Source: Levilactobacillus lanxiensis
Lineage (GTDB): Bacteria; Bacillota; Bacilli; Lactobacillales; Lactobacillaceae
Direction of reading: 5' to 3'
Assembly (NCBI RefSeq): GCF_016861655.1
Contig: NZ_BOLN01000008.1
Coordinates: forward strand, 113,608 to 177,607
Length of the DNA: 64,000 nt
Both the position numbers and the translations under genes were made by a program. Shown piece by piece: positions 35,865-44,624 of the stretch. Each line of letters opens with the position of its first letter. Position 1 is the first letter of the stretch. The notes below the pieces were generated by a model, which worked only from the letters and a program-made list of their open reading frames with translations, was not told the DNA's origin and did no database searches.

Positions 35865-36662
35865 TTAACCCAATTCTGATGTTAAGTATATTTGCTGTAA
35901 CCGTCGAATCACTGACGCAGATACCCCCACAAAGTCGACCAGGTAATGACTGATGCTCCCAAATTCACCAGCAATCAAGGTTAAGGCCTGGTCAAAATAA
36001 TCGGGTGAAGCTATCGATAGGTCAATAATTGAGGACTGAAAATTGGCATTCATTTGATAGTCACGCGCCGCGATGAGTCGCCGCACGACCCGAGCCAAAC
36101 AGTACCGATTTGTGCGCAAATAGTCTTGCTTAATCTGGGAAATGGGCACGCCCAACGCCCCTAGAAGCAGCAGCGCACACATACCAGTGCGATCCTTACC
36201 AGCGGTGCAGTGGAACACCACCGTCTGCGGCTTGTCCTGCGTCAATAGGTCAAAGAACTGCCGATAGGCCTGCCGCGGTTGGGCGTTCAGTACCAAGCGG
36301 CGATACACCCGCATCATTCTGCGGTACCCATTGTGAGCGTCACTCGCATAGAACTGGTTGAGTCGTTGAATCGTTTGGACACTCTCAGTCTCATCGTTAT
36401 CAAACAGCGGGATGTGCGTCAGCTGAATCCATTCGGGTAGCCGATCTGGTGCTTGCTGCCACTCCGCACGAGAACGCGTATCAATCACCGTTGTCATGCC
36501 GTAGGCCACGAGCTTCTCTTGATCAGCCACTGTTAAATTTGCTAGGCTATCCGCCCGCAGCAACCGATGCGTCCGAACGCGCCGGTGGTCAAACGTCTCC
36601 AGGCCACCCAAGTCGCGGACGTTCACCGCGCCTACTAATGGTAACGCTTGTTGCTTCATCAT
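35865..36662 (-). CDS. Tyrosine-type protein phosphatase in the pdu operon
   Basis: 265 residues. The active-site loop HCTAGKDRTG has nucleophile C152 and R158, and VNVRDLGG near 14-21 is the N-terminal motif of the bacterial Tyr/Ser phosphatase family (PF13350); DTRSRAEW holds the general acid region. It starts MMKQQ behind GGTGAG. It lies between pduU and the FMN-reductase fusion within the operon. A substrate among the microcompartment proteins is conceivable but unproven. Confidence 0.85.
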   Translation of the reverse strand: MMKQQALPLVGAVNVRDLGGLETFDHRRVRTHRLLRADSLANLTVADQEKLVAYGMTTVIDTRSRAEWQQAPDRLPEWIQLTHIPLFDNDETESVQTIQRLNQFYASDAHNGYRRMMRVYRRLVLNAQPRQAYRQFFDLLTQDKPQTVVFHCTAGKDRTGMCALLLLGALGVPISQIKQDYLRTNRYCLARVVRRLIAARDYQMNANFQSSIIDLSIASPDYFDQALTLIAGEFGSISHYLVDFVGVSASVIRRLQQIYLTSELG

Positions 36663-36676
36663 TTCTCACCACACCA

Positions 36677-37030
36677 CTATGTCCGCGTAATATTGGTGAC
36701 ATCGAATCCCAACAAGTCTCTCAGCGTGGTCACCACTTGCCGCAACGCCGCCTCGACCTCTGAGACCTCGCCGACGATGACGACCGACCCACTAAACCGG
36801 TCAATAAATCCCAATTCCACATTGCTAGATTTGGTTGCAATATCGCCGGCAATAATGGACGTTTCACTGGGCGTAATCGTCAAGATTCCCAGTGCATTGC
36901 GATCCGTCTGGATACCCAGTTTCACGTAGATATCTGGCGTGGGATTGGCAATAATATGTGCCAGCGTCACCTGCTTACCAGGCACATACTCTTGAATTGA
37001 ACGTGCAATATCGCGAGCCATTCCGTTCAC
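36677..37030 (-). CDS. pduU: Microcompartment shell protein PduU
   Basis: 117 residues, a circularly permuted BMC-domain hexamer (PduU/EutS type), recognisable by [20 protein letters not shown] at 10-29 and [21 protein letters not shown]. The N-terminal strand forms a beta-barrel cap over the pore, so it is a minor, specialised facet. It is 6 bp downstream of ackA-type pduW. Confidence 0.93.
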   Translation of the reverse strand: MNGMARDIARSIQEYVPGKQVTLAHIIANPTPDIYVKLGIQTDRNALGILTITPSETSIIAGDIATKSSNVELGFIDRFSGSVVIVGEVSEVEAALRQVVTTLRDLLGFDVTNITRT

Positions 37031-37036
37031 CTTCTC

Positions 37037-38218
37037 CTAACTATCCAAAACCTTCTCAGTCTCTCGGGCAATCACCAGTTCCTCATTTGTCGGAATGACC
37101 AGAACTTTGACGCGACTGTCAGCGGCCGAAATATCCAGGTCATTGTCCTGATTCGCCTCGGCATCAATCTTGACGCCCAGGTAACCAAAGGCGGCACAGA
37201 CCCGTTCACGAATCGGCGCGGAATGCTCGCCCACACCAGCCGTAAAGACCAACGTTTGTAAGCCCCCCAGGTCGGCCGTATAGGCGGCAATGTAGGACTG
37301 AATCTGGTGCACGTAGATCTGTAAAGCTAACTTCGCGCGGTCGTTGCCATCAGCCTCTGCCTGTAAGACATCACGAACATCATTGGACACACCGGAAATC
37401 CCTAGTAATCCCGATTGATGATTGAGCAGCTGCCGGATATCAGCAGCGCTAAAGTTCTCTTTCTCCGCGATGAATGGCAGAACGTTGGGATCCACATCCC
37501 CAGAACGGGTCCCCATTACCAGGCCAGCCAGTGGCGTGAACCCCATCGAGGTGTTCACCGACTTGCCGTCCCGAATGGCACAAACACTGGCGCCGTTGCC
37601 CAAGTGACAGGAAATGATTTTCCGCGAAAAGTCTTGATCATAGCGCCGGTTAACCTCGCTATAGATGTACTGGTGAGATTGCCCATGGAAGCCGTACCGC
37701 CGGATCCCATATTTAGCATAATACTCAAATGGTAGCGCATACATATAGGCCTTTGGCGGAATCGTACTATGGAAAGATGTATCGAATACCGCGACTTCAC
37801 TAGCACTTGGCAGCAATTTTTCAAACGCTTCAATCCCCAATAAGTTAACCGGATTGTGCAGCGGCGAAATCGTTGCCAAATCCGCAATTTTTTGTTGGAC
37901 AACTGGCGTAATCTTGGTGGTTTGGGTATATTCACGACCACCATGCGCCACCCGATGGCCGATGCCAACAATCTCTTGCTTATCGCGAACCGCCCCACTG
38001 GCCAACAGGGCATCCGTGACGAGTTGGACGGCCTCGGTATGGTTTTGAACCGCTAGGGCCTTTTTGTAGTGCGTTCCCTGATAATTATAAGTAAAGACGG
38101 CATCAGAATGGCCGATGCGATCAACCAAGCCACTGATAATAACGGTCTCTGCTGGCATGGCGTACAATTTAAATTTCAGCGAGGAGCTCCCCGCGTTAAC
38201 GGATAAAATCTTTGGCAT
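37037..38218 (-). CDS. pduW: Propionate/acetate kinase
   Basis: 393 residues of the AckA family (MPKILSVNAGSSSLKFKLY start, HRVAHGG and FDTSFHSTIP motifs). It converts the acyl-phosphate made by PduL to the acid and ATP, the energy-yielding last step of the oxidative branch; it acts in the cytosol and has no N-terminal targeting helix. Cotranscribed with pduQ upstream and pduU downstream. Confidence 0.92.
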   Translation of the reverse strand: MPKILSVNAGSSSLKFKLYAMPAETVIISGLVDRIGHSDAVFTYNYQGTHYKKALAVQNHTEAVQLVTDALLASGAVRDKQEIVGIGHRVAHGGREYTQTTKITPVVQQKIADLATISPLHNPVNLLGIEAFEKLLPSASEVAVFDTSFHSTIPPKAYMYALPFEYYAKYGIRRYGFHGQSHQYIYSEVNRRYDQDFSRKIISCHLGNGASVCAIRDGKSVNTSMGFTPLAGLVMGTRSGDVDPNVLPFIAEKENFSAADIRQLLNHQSGLLGISGVSNDVRDVLQAEADGNDRAKLALQIYVHQIQSYIAAYTADLGGLQTLVFTAGVGEHSAPIRERVCAAFGYLGVKIDAEANQDNDLDISAADSRVKVLVIPTNEELVIARETEKVLDS

Positions 38219-38248
38219 ACGTCATCTTTCCTTCTATCATCAACTGAT

Positions 38249-39370
38249 TTACCGAATCACTTTACGGTAAATCGCCTTTAAATCCTCATCAGTTGGCACA
38301 ACCGGGTTCCCCGCAAACGTTGCGTCTAATTTGGCATCATCCACCACGACCTGCAGCTTGGCTTCGGCGTCCTTAACATCAACGCCAAATGCCCGCAAAT
38401 TCTGGGGACAATCCATCTGGAGCATCATCTGCCGGATGCGTGACAGCAGGCGTTGAATCGCTAACCGATCACTCAACCCACGAGAGGCTAAACCCGCCTT
38501 CCGAATGGCCTCGGCATATTTATGCAGTGCCAGCTCGGAATGCGCCGCGTTGTACGCCACGACATGTGGCAACAACATGGCACAAGCTAAGCCATGCGGC
38601 ACCTGGAAGTTAGCGCCCAGTTGATGCGCCAAGGCGTGGCAAATGCCTAAGCCCGCATTGGTGAAGGCCATCCCGGCCGCACACGAAACTTCGTGGACCG
38701 TCTGGCGTTTGGCAACATCGTCCCCATGCTGATAACAATCGACTAAATCATGGGTGATGACGTCAATCCCCTTCTCGGCAAAGGCATCCGTAATCGTGTT
38801 GGCACCCTTGGATACTAACGATTCCAGTGAATGGGTTAACACATCCAGTCCGGAGTAAGCGGTGACACTCTTGGGCGCCGTCATGACCAACTGCGGGTCT
38901 AGCAACGCCACATCCGGTGTCAAATAAGGCTCGCTCAACGGAATCTTCGTGTGGTTCTCGGTATCAGAGACGACTGCGAAACTGGTCACTTCTGACCCGG
39001 TCCCGCTGGTCGTTGGAATGGCGATAAACGCTTTGAGCTGTGTTTGATTGAGCTTTTCACCGAAGAAGCGAATGGCCTTACCGGTATCAATCGCTGAGCC
39101 CCCACCGATGCCAATCATCACATCGGGTTTGACCTGATTAAACTGGGCAACCCCCGCCATAATCGTTTTCAGCGGTGGATCAGGCTTAACGTCTGAAAAG
39201 AGACTGACTTGGTTAGACTGGTTAATCCGCTCTTGAATCCCCTTTAACGTAGGGGTTCCTGGCAAAAAGGCATCGCAGACCATTAAGATACTTTTACCAG
39301 ACAGCTGTTTCAGCCAATCAAGGCTATCTGTTCCGGAAAAAATCTTGGTTGGAATTTGAAATTCTTCCAT
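38249..39370 (-). CDS. pduQ: Iron-dependent alcohol dehydrogenase PduQ
   Basis: Reduces propionaldehyde or 3-hydroxypropionaldehyde with NADH, which regenerates NAD+ inside the compartment. 373 residues; the NAD-binding GGGSAIDTGKA is near 93-103 and the metal ligands lie in GICHALAHQLG and VPHGLACAMLLPHV. Four bases separate it from pduP, with which it forms the internal redox cycle. Confidence 0.94.
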   Translation of the reverse strand: MEEFQIPTKIFSGTDSLDWLKQLSGKSILMVCDAFLPGTPTLKGIQERINQSNQVSLFSDVKPDPPLKTIMAGVAQFNQVKPDVMIGIGGGSAIDTGKAIRFFGEKLNQTQLKAFIAIPTTSGTGSEVTSFAVVSDTENHTKIPLSEPYLTPDVALLDPQLVMTAPKSVTAYSGLDVLTHSLESLVSKGANTITDAFAEKGIDVITHDLVDCYQHGDDVAKRQTVHEVSCAAGMAFTNAGLGICHALAHQLGANFQVPHGLACAMLLPHVVAYNAAHSELALHKYAEAIRKAGLASRGLSDRLAIQRLLSRIRQMMLQMDCPQNLRAFGVDVKDAEAKLQVVVDDAKLDATFAGNPVVPTDEDLKAIYRKVIR

Positions 39371-39373
39371 GGT

Positions 39374-40822
39374 CTAAACCTCCCAGTTTCTCAGTGAAAA
39401 TCCTTCGGGGCTCGTGAACCGACGACGACGGGTAAAGGTCTTGGTCGTCGTGGTCCCCTCACCAGTTGGGGTCGCAATCGTAAAGGCAGCGGCTCCCGTG
39501 TAGTAGCCATTGTCGCCAACCCCGGTTGCAGCAAATGTTGGACCATTAGCCACAAAGATAGAGGTGTTCATCCGGTGAGCGGCTTGATTGATGTGTGGCA
39601 AGTTCTCGGAATGAATTGAGGCCGTGTGGTGATGCCCGCCTTCAACTTCAACCGCCGTTTGTAACGCGGACTTAAAGTCTGGGCAGCAAACCACTGGCAG
39701 AATTGGCATTAACATTTCAGTCGTGACTAAAGGATGGTCCTTCTTAGCTTCAAAGGTAATCACTTTCGGCTTGCCCGTGTAAGGAATCTTGGCCGCATCC
39801 AGAATCACGGTGGCATCCTTCCCAATGTAGGTCCGACTTGGCGTGCCGTTCTCTTGAATCGTCATCTTAGTTAACGTGGCAATCTGGTCGGCATCGGTGA
39901 TTAAGAAGGCCCCCGCCGTCTGCATCTTTTGAATCAAGTCATCTTTGACGCTGGCTTCCACGACAACTTCCTTTTCAGCAGTACACAAGATGTTATTGTC
40001 AAAGGCACAAGAGGTGACCACATCATGGGCAGCTAAGTCCAGGTTGGCCGTTTCATCAACGATGGCTGGTGGATTCCCAGCACCGGCACCGACAGCCTTT
40101 TTCCCGCTGATCAACGCCTGATGGACCACCGCTGGGCCACCGGTAACCGCGAGCATGGCAATGTCTGGATGCTTCATCATTTCTTGGACGGACTCAATTG
40201 AAGGGACGTCCAGGGAAACGACCATGTTCTTCATCCCCGTTGCCTTTTCAACATACTTATTGAGATGTTCGATCATCCAACGCGTAATGTTCTTAGCACC
40301 TGGGTGGGCCCCGAAGAATAAGGTGTTCCCACCGGATAGCATCATGATTGAGTTGTTGATCACCGTTTCACCGGGGTTCGTACTTGGTCCAACGACCCCA
40401 ATGACACCAAATGGCGTGTACTCATACATGGTCATCCCACCGTCACCCGTTTGAACCTCGGGATCCAGCATCTCAACGCCAGGCGTGTTGTACAGGGCAT
40501 CTTTCAGCTTAGTTTTCTTCGCCTCAACGGTTCCCATGCCGGTCTCATCCCAAATTGCCTGGGCAATTTCCTTCAGGTGGGGACCAAAACCGTCTTGAAT
40601 CGCCTTGATGACCTTTTTCCGAAAGGCTAAGGGCTTGTCCGCATAGGCAACTTGGGTCTGCTTAGCAGCCGCAATCGCGGCATCGACCGTTTGAAAAATC
40701 CCGTTGCCTAAGCCCTCTGGTTGGGCCAGCTGTGGTGACGGTTCGGCGTCAGTGGACGCCTGCTTCGCTAATTCTTGGTGTAAAATCTCTCTGATTTTTG
40801 TCTCTAACTCATCGGTCTGCAT
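39374..40822 (-). CDS. pduP: CoA-acylating propionaldehyde dehydrogenase PduP
   Basis: Oxidises the toxic aldehyde to acyl-CoA with NAD+. 482 residues. The N-terminal helix MQTDELETKIREILHQELAK is a typical encapsulation peptide, joined by a Pro/Gln linker to the catalytic domain. The catalytic cysteine is C280 in DNNILC. The basic C-terminal tail (TRRRRFTSPEG) is the usual one of the family. Confidence 0.95.
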   Translation of the reverse strand: MQTDELETKIREILHQELAKQASTDAEPSPQLAQPEGLGNGIFQTVDAAIAAAKQTQVAYADKPLAFRKKVIKAIQDGFGPHLKEIAQAIWDETGMGTVEAKKTKLKDALYNTPGVEMLDPEVQTGDGGMTMYEYTPFGVIGVVGPSTNPGETVINNSIMMLSGGNTLFFGAHPGAKNITRWMIEHLNKYVEKATGMKNMVVSLDVPSIESVQEMMKHPDIAMLAVTGGPAVVHQALISGKKAVGAGAGNPPAIVDETANLDLAAHDVVTSCAFDNNILCTAEKEVVVEASVKDDLIQKMQTAGAFLITDADQIATLTKMTIQENGTPSRTYIGKDATVILDAAKIPYTGKPKVITFEAKKDHPLVTTEMLMPILPVVCCPDFKSALQTAVEVEGGHHHTASIHSENLPHINQAAHRMNTSIFVANGPTFAATGVGDNGYYTGAAAFTIATPTGEGTTTTKTFTRRRRFTSPEGFSLRNWEV

Positions 40823-40829
40823 ATCTTCG

Positions 40830-41300
40830 TCACACTTCCTTTAAAAATTCCCGAATGGCCGCTTCACAGATGGCTTGATCTTCCTCGACCAGGCCACCAC
40901 TGACCCCAATCGCTCCGATGATTTTGTCATTGACCACGATTGGGATGCCACCCGGAAACGACACCAATTTGCCATCAAGCATCGTTTCCATTTGATACAA
41001 GGGGCCGCCCGGCTGAATATCACGACTAATGTCTTTAGTGGGCTCTTCCATGGCGATTGCTGACCACGCCTTCTTCGGCGCGAGCAACGAGCCAACTAAA
41101 TTGCCATTCGGCATGTGATACAGCATTTGGACGATCCGTGCGCGATTCATCAGGCAAATGGTGACGCCAACCCCGAGGTCGTCCGCCTTGGCAACCGCCG
41201 CGTCAATCACGCGCTCCATCTTTTTGCGCTCAAACGGTTGGGCGGCATCCTGTTTAGACAGGACATCCTTCACAATCTGATTTAGCTGTTGTGCATCCAT
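40830..41300 (-). CDS. GlcG/HbpS-family protein (PduO C-terminal-domain type)
   Basis: 156 residues of the DUF336/GlcG family, which in other species is the C-terminal domain of PduO and can bind haem or flavin-like ligands; the segments FPGGIPIV and IGAIGVSGGLVEEDQ are diagnostic. Here it is a separate gene directly after pduO. Its first 20 residues, MDAQQLNQIVKDVLSKQDAA, form an amphipathic helix very like the PduD and PduP targeting peptides, so it is probably luminal cargo. Confidence 0.85.
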   Translation of the reverse strand: MDAQQLNQIVKDVLSKQDAAQPFERKKMERVIDAAVAKADDLGVGVTICLMNRARIVQMLYHMPNGNLVGSLLAPKKAWSAIAMEEPTKDISRDIQPGGPLYQMETMLDGKLVSFPGGIPIVVNDKIIGAIGVSGGLVEEDQAICEAAIREFLKEV

Positions 41301-41301
41301 C

Positions 41302-41883
41302 CTATTGATCCCCCTTCACTGCTTGGCAGTACCGCTTGATGACTTGATCTTCAATGACGCGCAGCTGATGTTCGTGATCCTCTGAGCGGGCAATGATGTA
41401 GAAGAAGTCTGATAGCCGATTGACATATTTTTCAATCTCCGGTCGGACAAAGTGCGTCTGCATGAATTTAACTAGCAACCGCTCTGCCCGGCGGCAAACC
41501 GTCCGACAAACGTGTAACTGGGCGCCGGCCGTACTTGAACCCGGCAGAATAAAACTGTCGACGGCTGGTAGACTGGCGGTGTATTCATCAATGACGTGCT
41601 CCAAGAACTGAATGTCTTCCTCAGTAATCATGCGACTGTTCTGCTGGAAGGTGGTTGCGTGTTGCGTAGCTAGTTCTCCTTGCAGGAAAAACATATGATA
41701 CTCGACCCACTGCAACCATTCGACATTCTTGGGGACCTGACAGAACTTATCGGCCAGGCTCACATTTGCGTTCAGCTCATCAAAGGTGCCGTAGACCTCA
41801 ACTTGTAATGAATCCTTCGAAACCCGTTGCCCATCGTACAAACTCGTCGACCCTTTGTCGCCGCCTTTGGTATAAATTGGCAT
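41302..41883 (-). CDS. pduO: ATP:cob(I)alamin adenosyltransferase PduO
   Basis: Makes adenosylcobalamin for the diol dehydratase. 193 residues from MPIYTKGGDKGSTSLYDG, where GGGAGGTGATTGCC precedes the ATG; a GTG three codons earlier lies inside that site. The N-terminal TKGGDKGST ATP loop and RTVCRRAERLLV helix are the catalytic signatures. It lacks the C-terminal extension, which is encoded by the next gene. Confidence 0.94.
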   Translation of the reverse strand: MPIYTKGGDKGSTSLYDGQRVSKDSLQVEVYGTFDELNANVSLADKFCQVPKNVEWLQWVEYHMFFLQGELATQHATTFQQNSRMITEEDIQFLEHVIDEYTASLPAVDSFILPGSSTAGAQLHVCRTVCRRAERLLVKFMQTHFVRPEIEKYVNRLSDFFYIIARSEDHEHQLRVIEDQVIKRYCQAVKGDQ

Positions 41884-41901
41884 GGCAATCACCTCCCACT
41901 G

Positions 41902-42171
41902 CTAGACATCCACGCTGTCGATGATGCCAACGATTGAACAGTCATTCACATCGTTAGGTACATTGTTCACCGTCGCGTGCCGCGCACCAGCACCACGCGC
42001 CAGTAAGACGCGCTCGCCGATCCCAGCACCAACCATGTCGGCCGCAACTTCTTCGGAGCGCATCGCTTTGCCGTCCGCGTTAATGGGTTGCACGATCATT
42101 AACTTGCGACCGACCAGTGAGGCGTCCTTTTGCGTCGCAACAACGCTACCAATTACTTTTGCCATATACAA
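41902..42171 (-). CDS. pduN: Microcompartment vertex protein PduN
   Basis: 89-residue EutN/CcmL-family protein that forms pentamers closing the shell's vertices. The TTG start at 42169-42171 gives MYMAKVIGSVVATQKDASLVG, equal in length to Salmonella PduN (MHLARV...); an ATG two codons later is the alternative. It overlaps the upstream pduM by 19 bp. Confidence 0.92.
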   Translation of the reverse strand: MYMAKVIGSVVATQKDASLVGRKLMIVQPINADGKAMRSEEVAADMVGAGIGERVLLARGAGARHATVNNVPNDVNDCSIVGIIDSVDV

Positions 42172-42656
42172 TCTTCATCAGTCCTTACCTGCTTCGTGAT
42201 GTGCTTTTGGGCCATCGCAGTCACAGCCTCAACCGTCAACCGTTGCTTGGGTGAGACAATCAGAATCGCTTGATCCGGTAATGCAGCAATCTCCGCCCGA
42301 CCAATGCTGCTCTGGTAGTCGGCCTTCACGACCTGCGCGGATCCGACCTCAAAGGTGACCGGCCAATCCCGCAGCATTTTGAGCGGGATGAAATTGATTA
42401 GATTGCGATTAAGTTGAAACGTAAAGTGTACATCGTAACTCATTCCCTTCAGCAACCAGGCAACCCAGGCATTCGCTTCGTTAACTTGGTATAGATTTAA
42501 CAGCAAGTCAATCGTCATGCCCTGTAGCGTGACCTGACCAAAATCAATCAGGAGTCGTTCGCTGGGAACTGGCGCTTGTTCCGAATAAGGAATCGCTTTC
42601 ATTTTAGTTTGGCGCTCTTGAATTCGTTTAAGTACCTCGGCAATCACCCGATCCAT
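42153..42656 (-). CDS. pduM: Microcompartment assembly protein PduM
   Basis: 167 residues. The family is defined by its place between pduL and pduN and by the RLLIDFGQVTLQGMTIDLL core followed by NLINFIPL. In Salmonella it is needed for correct compartment formation; the molecular role is unknown. Its N-terminal helix MDRVIAEVLKRIQERQ resembles an encapsulation peptide. Confidence 0.87.
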   Translation of the reverse strand: MDRVIAEVLKRIQERQTKMKAIPYSEQAPVPSERLLIDFGQVTLQGMTIDLLLNLYQVNEANAWVAWLLKGMSYDVHFTFQLNRNLINFIPLKMLRDWPVTFEVGSAQVVKADYQSSIGRAEIAALPDQAILIVSPKQRLTVEAVTAMAQKHITKQVRTDEDCIWQK

Positions 42657-42678
42657 TCACCGTCACCAACTTTCATGC

Positions 42679-43338
42679 TTAAAATGTTGACTGAACTTTC
42701 GGAATGATGTGCGCAACCGTGGTCGACTGAACGTTCGCGGCGCTAGCTTCGTCCGTGTCGAGATGCATTTCCAGCGTAAAGTCTTTCCGTGGCCGGGCAA
42801 TCACATCATCATAAATGGTTCGACGGCCCGCTGAGTTAATTTCAACAGTCACGGTATCACCCAGCTTGACGCCAAATCGTTGGGCATCCGTTAAACTCAT
42901 GTGAATGTGTCGCTTGGCCACAATCACCCCTTGAACGGTCACCTCACCAGCCGCTGTGCGCAGCTTAACCGATGGGGCCCCCGCCAGATCACCTGACAAC
43001 CGAATGGGTGCCGGAACGCCTAGCTTAAAGGTTTCAGAATTTGCGATTTCAACCTGTGAATGCGACCGGCATGGGCCTAAGACCCGCACATGCTCCAGGG
43101 TTCCCTTGGGACCAATCACATCACACGTTTGCTTAGAGGCAAATTCTCCGGGCTGCTTCAGCTGCTTAAATTTTTCCATTTTTTGTCCTGGAAATAATTT
43201 ATCGAAGTCCGCTTGAGTTAAGTGAATATGGTGGTTGGAAATGCCAATTGGAATCGCATTTGGATCGGCAACTGCGCTGGCACATTCAGTCACAATTTGG
43301 CGAACTAAAGTCCGTAAGTTTTCTTCAGTCAATTCCAT
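42679..43338 (-). CDS. pduL: Phosphate propanoyltransferase PduL
   Basis: Converts acyl-CoA to acyl-phosphate and recycles CoA inside the compartment. 219 residues of the PduL family, unrelated to Pta. The metal-binding histidines lie in SNHHIHL near residues 29-35 and KRHIHMS in the second domain. The N-terminal helix MELTEENLRTLVRQIVTECA is the encapsulation peptide. Confidence 0.94.
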   Translation of the reverse strand: MELTEENLRTLVRQIVTECASAVADPNAIPIGISNHHIHLTQADFDKLFPGQKMEKFKQLKQPGEFASKQTCDVIGPKGTLEHVRVLGPCRSHSQVEIANSETFKLGVPAPIRLSGDLAGAPSVKLRTAAGEVTVQGVIVAKRHIHMSLTDAQRFGVKLGDTVTVEINSAGRRTIYDDVIARPRKDFTLEMHLDTDEASAANVQSTTVAHIIPKVQSTF

Positions 43339-43362
43339 AAGTTATCATCCAATCTCTTCAGC

Positions 43363-43638
43363 TTATTTACCGCTTGGTAAAATACCTTCAACTTCAGAAT
43401 GTGGACGAGGAATGACGTAGGAACTGACGATTTCACCGACATTGCCCCCAGCTTGCACACCTGCATCCACTGCGGCTTTAACGGCACCCACGTCACCACG
43501 AACCATGACCGTGACCAGTCCACTCCCAATCTTTTCTTGCCCAATCATGGAAACATTGGCAGCTTTGACCATGGCATCCGCTGCTTCAATCGACGCAACT
43601 AAGCCTCTAGTTTCAATCATTCCAAGTGCATTGTTCAT
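43363..43638 (-). CDS. pduJ: Microcompartment shell hexamer PduJ
   Basis: 91 residues starting [21 protein letters not shown], the same start as Salmonella PduJ, with AGGAGG eight bases upstream; an adjacent ATG one codon earlier is possible. A single BMC domain with [21 protein letters not shown]. It is a major facet protein, nearly identical in its core to PduA of this operon. Confidence 0.94.
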   Translation of the reverse strand: MNNALGMIETRGLVASIEAADAMVKAANVSMIGQEKIGSGLVTVMVRGDVGAVKAAVDAGVQAGGNVGEIVSSYVIPRPHSEVEGILPSGK

Positions 43639-43686
43639 CATTCATTCCTCCTAATTTTGCTGCCTGGCGCCAAGCTCTCATCGAGG

Positions 43687-44253
43687 TTAGCTTTCAGGTT
43701 TGTTCTTTGGTTGCGACTTGTTTGGTGCTGGTCGCTTAGTCGTTGGTTTGCGACTCGGTTTCCGACGACTGACCGGCTTCTTGGTGGCCGGCTTGGTGGT
43801 CGTTGACTTCGTGGTCGTTGACTTTGTGGTCGTTGGTGTTGCCTTAGCCTTGGTCGTTTGCACGGCTGGGACCTGTGGCTTCTTAACGGCCGGGGCCGTC
43901 TCAACCTTCTGCGTCGTTACCGGTTTTTGGGGCTGAGCAACGGCGTCCCCAGACTCACTTTCTGGCAAATCGTTGCTAAACGCATCCGTCTGCCCCAGTT
44001 CAGGAACACCTTCGGCTGGGTTGGCCAAGACGGTGGTACTGACGACGTTCACCCGACTATCAGCCGTTCCGGCGTCAATCGCGGCTTCAACCGCAGCCAC
44101 ATCCCCCGTCACGGAAACGGTAATGTACCCACCGGTCGCGTTCTCAATGTTCTTAATGCCTACCGAAGCGGCCTTTAACATGTGATCCGCCACCATAATG
44201 GCATCGGTGAGTCCAATCACCTCAACGTATCCAATTGCTTCCATTTCGTTCAC
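43687..44253 (-). CDS. pduK: Shell protein PduK with a long basic tail
   Basis: 188 residues. Residues 1-90 are a BMC domain (MNEMEAIGYVEVIGLTDAIMVADHMLK...GYITVSVTGDVAAVEAAIDAG). After an acidic linker (about 90-115) comes a tail of about 60 residues made almost only of K, R, T, P and S, with TTKS/TTKP repeats. The 15-bp DNA repeat encoding part of it lies at 43796-43846. Salmonella PduK instead carries a short Fe-S-like tail. The tail should protrude from the shell and could bind nucleic acid, wall polymers or other shells. Confidence 0.9.
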   Translation of the reverse strand: MNEMEAIGYVEVIGLTDAIMVADHMLKAASVGIKNIENATGGYITVSVTGDVAAVEAAIDAGTADSRVNVVSTTVLANPAEGVPELGQTDAFSNDLPESESGDAVAQPQKPVTTQKVETAPAVKKPQVPAVQTTKAKATPTTTKSTTTKSTTTKPATKKPVSRRKPSRKPTTKRPAPNKSQPKNKPES

Positions 44254-44258
44254 CTACC

Positions 44259-44624
44259 TTACAGCTTAAATGGCACACCTTTCACTAACCGAGCGGCATT
44301 GGCACCGATGATTCTGATGGCCTTGGCCGTGGTCACGTCCTCTGTAAAGAGCGGGGCGTCCGGTGCCAGATTCTTGTAATGAACCACGATCTGGTCGTGA
44401 CTGTAGGCAATGCCTACCGACAACCGTGAGGCAACCGCGGCATCATAAGCCCGTGTGACCAGGTCTGGCGACGTCTGATCAGAACTCGGTAGAAATAGAA
44501 AAGGAATCTGTTCCTCTTCTATTCCCAACAACAACGGCTGCAACCGTTCCGGTAAGGTGGTGCCATCCTCTGGCAGGAGGGCAATGTCGATTGCTGGACG
44601 ATCTAAATCTTCAGCCATGGTCAT
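44259..44624 (-). CDS. pduH: Diol dehydratase reactivase small subunit PduH
   Basis: 121 residues, the DdrB/GdrB-type subunit that with PduG exchanges damaged for fresh adenosylcobalamin in PduCDE. Family motifs are PAIDIALLPEDGTTLPERLQPLLLGIEEEQIP and SVGIAYS. It starts inside the end of pduG (4-bp overlap), a coupling expected for subunits made in equal amounts. Confidence 0.92.
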   Translation of the reverse strand: MTMAEDLDRPAIDIALLPEDGTTLPERLQPLLLGIEEEQIPFLFLPSSDQTSPDLVTRAYDAAVASRLSVGIAYSHDQIVVHYKNLAPDAPLFTEDVTTAKAIRIIGANAARLVKGVPFKL

